DNA of 64,000 nt. Source: JABCPE02 sp963518845. GTDB lineage: Bacteria; Bacteroidota; Bacteroidia; Flavobacteriales; Weeksellaceae. The notes beneath the pieces were generated by a model. The model was not told the DNA's origin. It was given only the letters and a program-made list of their open reading frames with translations, and did not search any database. The DNA is taken from assembly GCA_963518845.1 (NCBI GenBank), contig CAUQKV010000002.1, forward strand, positions 62,001 to 126,000, read 5' to 3'. The translations under genes and the position numbers were made by a program. Each line of letters begins with the position of its first letter. The stretch's first letter is position 1. This document shows, in pieces, positions 62,010-64,000 of this stretch.

Positions 62010-62549
62010 ATGAAAATATTAGCATTTGCAGCAAGTAATCATTCCAACTCTATCAATAAACAGTTGGTTTCTTATATTTCAAGTAAATTTGAAGGGCATG
62101 ATGTAGAACTTCTTGACATTAACGATTATGAGATGCCTATTTACAGCATAGACAGAGAGGTGAGCGGTGGTGTTCCTAAGCTGGCAGAAGATTTTGCGGC
62201 GAAAATAGATGGAGCAGATTTGCTTATTATTTCCTTGGCGGAATATAATGGTTCTTATTCAACAGCTTTCAAAAATATTTTTGATTGGATATCAAGAATT
62301 CCAAACAGAAGTGCTTTTGGTGATAAAAAAGTTTTCCTTACGGCTACGGCTCCAGGTCCGCGAGGAGGTCTTACAATCTTGGAAACCGCAAAGGCAAGAT
62401 TCCCATACAATGGAGGCGATGTGATAGAGGATTTTTCTCTTCCAAATTTTTCTGAAAATTTTGATTTTGAAAGAGGAATAATCGATGAAGAAAAGAAAAA
62501 GGAACTGGAAGCGAAAATAGAAAAAGTAAAACAAGTTCTCATAAATTAA
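62010..62549 (+). CDS. NAD(P)H-dependent FMN reductase
   Basis: 179 residues, flavodoxin fold. ILAFAASNHSNSINKQL is the FMN phosphate-binding loop, SLAEYNGSYSTAFKNIFDW the family motif, and TATAPGPRGGLTILE follows. Reduces FMN, quinones or azo compounds; natural substrate unknown. Confidence 0.9.
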   Translation: MKILAFAASNHSNSINKQLVSYISSKFEGHDVELLDINDYEMPIYSIDREVSGGVPKLAEDFAAKIDGADLLIISLAEYNGSYSTAFKNIFDWISRIPNRSAFGDKKVFLTATAPGPRGGLTILETAKARFPYNGGDVIEDFSLPNFSENFDFERGIIDEEKKKELEAKIEKVKQVLIN

Positions 62550-62555
62550 ATATTT

Positions 62556-62583
62556 AAATAGCGGTCTCAATGGGCTGCTATTT
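62556..62583 (+). terminator. stem-loop after the FMN reductase gene
   Basis: 11-bp stem with wobble pairs (62556-62566 with 62573-62583). T tract is weak. Confidence 0.5.
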
Positions 62584-62637
62584 AGATTTCTAAACCGAAA
62601 TAAATTAAATAAATTTTATTTTTTACTGATAAATTAT

Positions 62638-62645
62638 TACCTTTG
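62638..62645 (+). promoter_or_regulatory. TAnnTTTG element of dnaN
   Basis: TACCTTTG, 21 bases before the ATG at 62667. A TTG at 62643 in frame lies inside this element and so is not the start. Confidence 0.65.
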
Positions 62646-62666
62646 TCTGCTCAATTAGTTATTATT

Positions 62667-63797
62667 ATGAAATTTATTGTCACAAGTGGCGAGTTACAAA
62701 AAGCTTTAAATACGGTAAGTGGTGTGATATCTAGTTCACAATCTAGGCCGATATTGGAGAATTTTCTTTTTGAGTTAGAAAATAATTTGCTTAAAATCAC
62801 AGCATCAGACGGAGAGACTACTCTTTTGACATCTTTGGCGGTTAAGTCAGAGAGTAATGGCAAAATAGCAGTTCCTGCTAAGATGTTCCAGGATGCGATA
62901 AAAACATTTGGTGATCAGCCTCTTACTTTTTTGGTGAAACCAAATGAAAATGGAGGAGGGCTTTTGGAAATTTTAGATGAGAAGGATAACTATTTCATAG
63001 CGTTGGACAATGCAGAGGAATATCCTGAATTGGCTGAGTTTAGTTCTTCACAAAAAGTTACTATTTCATCAGGAGTTCTTGCGGAAGCTCTTTCTAAAAC
63101 ACTTTTCGCGACAAGTAATGATACGCTTCGTCCTGTGATGACAGGAGTATTTTTCCAGTTTGGAGAAGAGGAGGCTAATTTTGTAGCAACGGATTCTCAT
63201 AGATTGGTGGTTTATAAAAGAACAGACATTAAAAATAGTGAGCCGATGGAGTTCATTATGCCTAAAAAACCACTGAGTATCTTTAAAAATATTCTGACAA
63301 GTTCAGATGATGAGGTGGTTATAGAGTTTAATGAAAACATGGCGAAGTTTTCCTTCAAGGAGCATGTATGGATTTGTCGTTTGATAGATGGAAAATATCC
63401 TAATTATAATGCAGTAATTCCTAAGGAAAATCCTAATGTGCTGACTATAAACAGAACACTTCTATTAAGTTCTATCAAAAGGGCTTCTATTTTTGCTAGC
63501 AAATCTACCAGTCAGGTAAGATTTAAGTTGTCAGGAAATATTCTTTACCTTCATGCAGAAGATACAGAATATGCGAATAAAGCAGAAATGCAGATACCAT
63601 GTGACTACTCAGGAGAGGATATCAATATAGGATATAGTTCAAAATTTCTGACAGAAATGATAGCGGTTCTAGATTCGGAGGATATTATCATGAGAATGTC
63701 CCAAGCGAATAGACCAGGGATTGTAGAACCAGCGGACGGACTGGATGAGGAAGAGCAAATACTCATGCTGTCAATGCCAGTAATAGGTTTAAATTAA
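62667..63797 (+). CDS. dnaN: DNA polymerase III sliding clamp, beta subunit
   Basis: 376 residues from MKFIVTSGELQKAL. Three clamp domains; NFVATDSHRLVVYKR is the conserved central block. The last residues MLSMPVIGLN replace the usual (M)PMRL-type end. It tethers replication and repair polymerases to DNA. No dnaA, recF or gyrB adjacent, so it is not at a classical origin cluster. Confidence 0.96.
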   Translation: MKFIVTSGELQKALNTVSGVISSSQSRPILENFLFELENNLLKITASDGETTLLTSLAVKSESNGKIAVPAKMFQDAIKTFGDQPLTFLVKPNENGGGLLEILDEKDNYFIALDNAEEYPELAEFSSSQKVTISSGVLAEALSKTLFATSNDTLRPVMTGVFFQFGEEEANFVATDSHRLVVYKRTDIKNSEPMEFIMPKKPLSIFKNILTSSDDEVVIEFNENMAKFSFKEHVWICRLIDGKYPNYNAVIPKENPNVLTINRTLLLSSIKRASIFASKSTSQVRFKLSGNILYLHAEDTEYANKAEMQIPCDYSGEDINIGYSSKFLTEMIAVLDSEDIIMRMSQANRPGIVEPADGLDEEEQILMLSMPVIGLN

Positions 63798-63813
63798 CAA
63801 AATGAAAATAAAC

Positions 63814-63850
63814 GAGATGTAGAGTAAAAGACCTTTGCATCTCCTTTTTT
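63814..63850 (+). terminator. terminator between dnaN and pheT
   Basis: 6-bp closing stem GAGATG/CATCTC (63814-63819, 63838-63843) with a larger loop, followed by C and six T. Confidence 0.65.
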
Positions 63851-63865
63851 AATATTTATATTTCA

Positions 63866-64000
63866 ATGAAGATTTCAAATAATTGGCTTAAAGATTACAT
63901 TAGTACAGATTTAAATTCAGAAAAAATAGGAACTTACCTCACGGATATAGGTTTGGAAGTAGAGGGGATAGATAAATTTGAAACTATCAAAGGAAGTTTG
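63866..64000 (+). CDS. pheT: phenylalanine--tRNA ligase beta subunit, 5' end only
   Basis: The first 45 codons run off the window. MKISNNWLKDYISTDLNSEK followed by IGTYLTDIGLEVEGIDKFE is the N-terminal B1 domain of PheT (compare the usual MKIS-x-NWL-x-x-Y start). The tRNA-binding and catalytic parts are outside the window. Confidence 0.9.
   Translation, partial: MKISNNWLKDYISTDLNSEKIGTYLTDIGLEVEGIDKFETIKGSL

Noticed and set aside
62581..62645. Replication origin beside dnaN
   Set aside because: No dnaA, no DnaA-box cluster and no origin-associated genes are visible.
62643..62666. Longer dnaN start at a TTG
   Set aside because: The codon lies within the TAnnTTTG promoter element, and the family start MKFIV follows at 62667.

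Overview
The window is a stretch of chromosome from a low-GC, AT-rich member of the Bacteroidota, most likely class Flavobacteriia and close to the Chryseobacterium/Riemerella/Bergeyella group (Weeksellaceae). The taxonomic signs are: promoters of the TAnnTTTG type with A-rich, Shine-Dalgarno-poor leaders; a PorX-type response regulator of type IX secretion; an LpxC-FabZ fusion; two LpxD-like genes around lpxC-fabZ, lpxA and efp; a type III glutamine synthetase; a long SecA; and several families (DUF2480, DUF6089, DUF2795, DUF6702) typical of the phylum. Species cannot be fixed from the sequence. I see no rRNA, tRNA, insertion sequence, prophage or CRISPR array.

Layout. 1-8 kb: a secreted YadA-head-like repeat protein, a sugar-nucleotide epimerase, secA, 5-formyl-THF cyclo-ligase, and a convergent pair of unknown membrane/lipoprotein genes. 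8-13.7 kb: an Ala/Lys/Glu-repeat lipoprotein, rmuC with a SpoU methyltransferase, a U32 peptidase-like gene, ferredoxin, a short MscS-type channel, and a broken secreted NTF2-like immunity gene. 13.7-22.7 kb, minus strand: yifB, an amidotransferase, rfbD and a thioesterase; then the envelope-assembly operon uppS-bamA-ompH-ompH, and a DUF6089 barrel. 22.7-30 kb: an orphan small-RNA candidate, comEC-lpxB, DUF2480, and a minus-strand operon pairing an AmgK-like kinase, a RapZ C-terminal-like protein, a MurU-like nucleotidyltransferase and a LOG-family hydrolase. 30-37.8 kb, plus strand: ddl, coaD, a UPF0126 channel, TatD, trpS, two unlisted tiny membrane-peptide genes (minus strand), dus, an ABC ATPase and a K+-channel-like protein with a zinc ribbon. 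38-47 kb: the rod-shape operon mreB-mreC-mreD-mrdA-rodA, glutamine synthetase III and DUF445. 47-55 kb: porX, an HD phosphohydrolase, and the lipid A/fatty-acid cluster lpxD-lpxC/fabZ-lpxA-efp-lpxD2 followed by a small barrel. 55-64 kb: a glycan-binding protein, ruvB, a FadL-type porin with an SGNH lipoprotein, prs, rplY, an FMN reductase, dnaN and the 5' end of pheT.

Functionally the window is dominated by envelope biogenesis: Sec export, BAM and Skp-like chaperones, undecaprenyl-PP synthesis, lipid A synthesis (lpxA, lpxB, lpxC, lpxD), peptidoglycan precursor and elongasome genes, cell-wall sugar salvage and T9SS control.

The least ordinary items are (1) a secreted immunity-like gene whose frame is broken exactly at a three-copy 8-bp tandem repeat, (2) two adjacent 35- and 43-residue membrane peptides sharing an E-x-[FL]-G-[RK]-[ST]-I motif, (3) a promoter-to-terminator unit of about 150 nt with no ORF in the comEC/DUF6089 gap, and (4) paired palindromes between ruvB and the FadL-type gene. 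No large undescribed multi-gene system is evident; most of the window is core genome.
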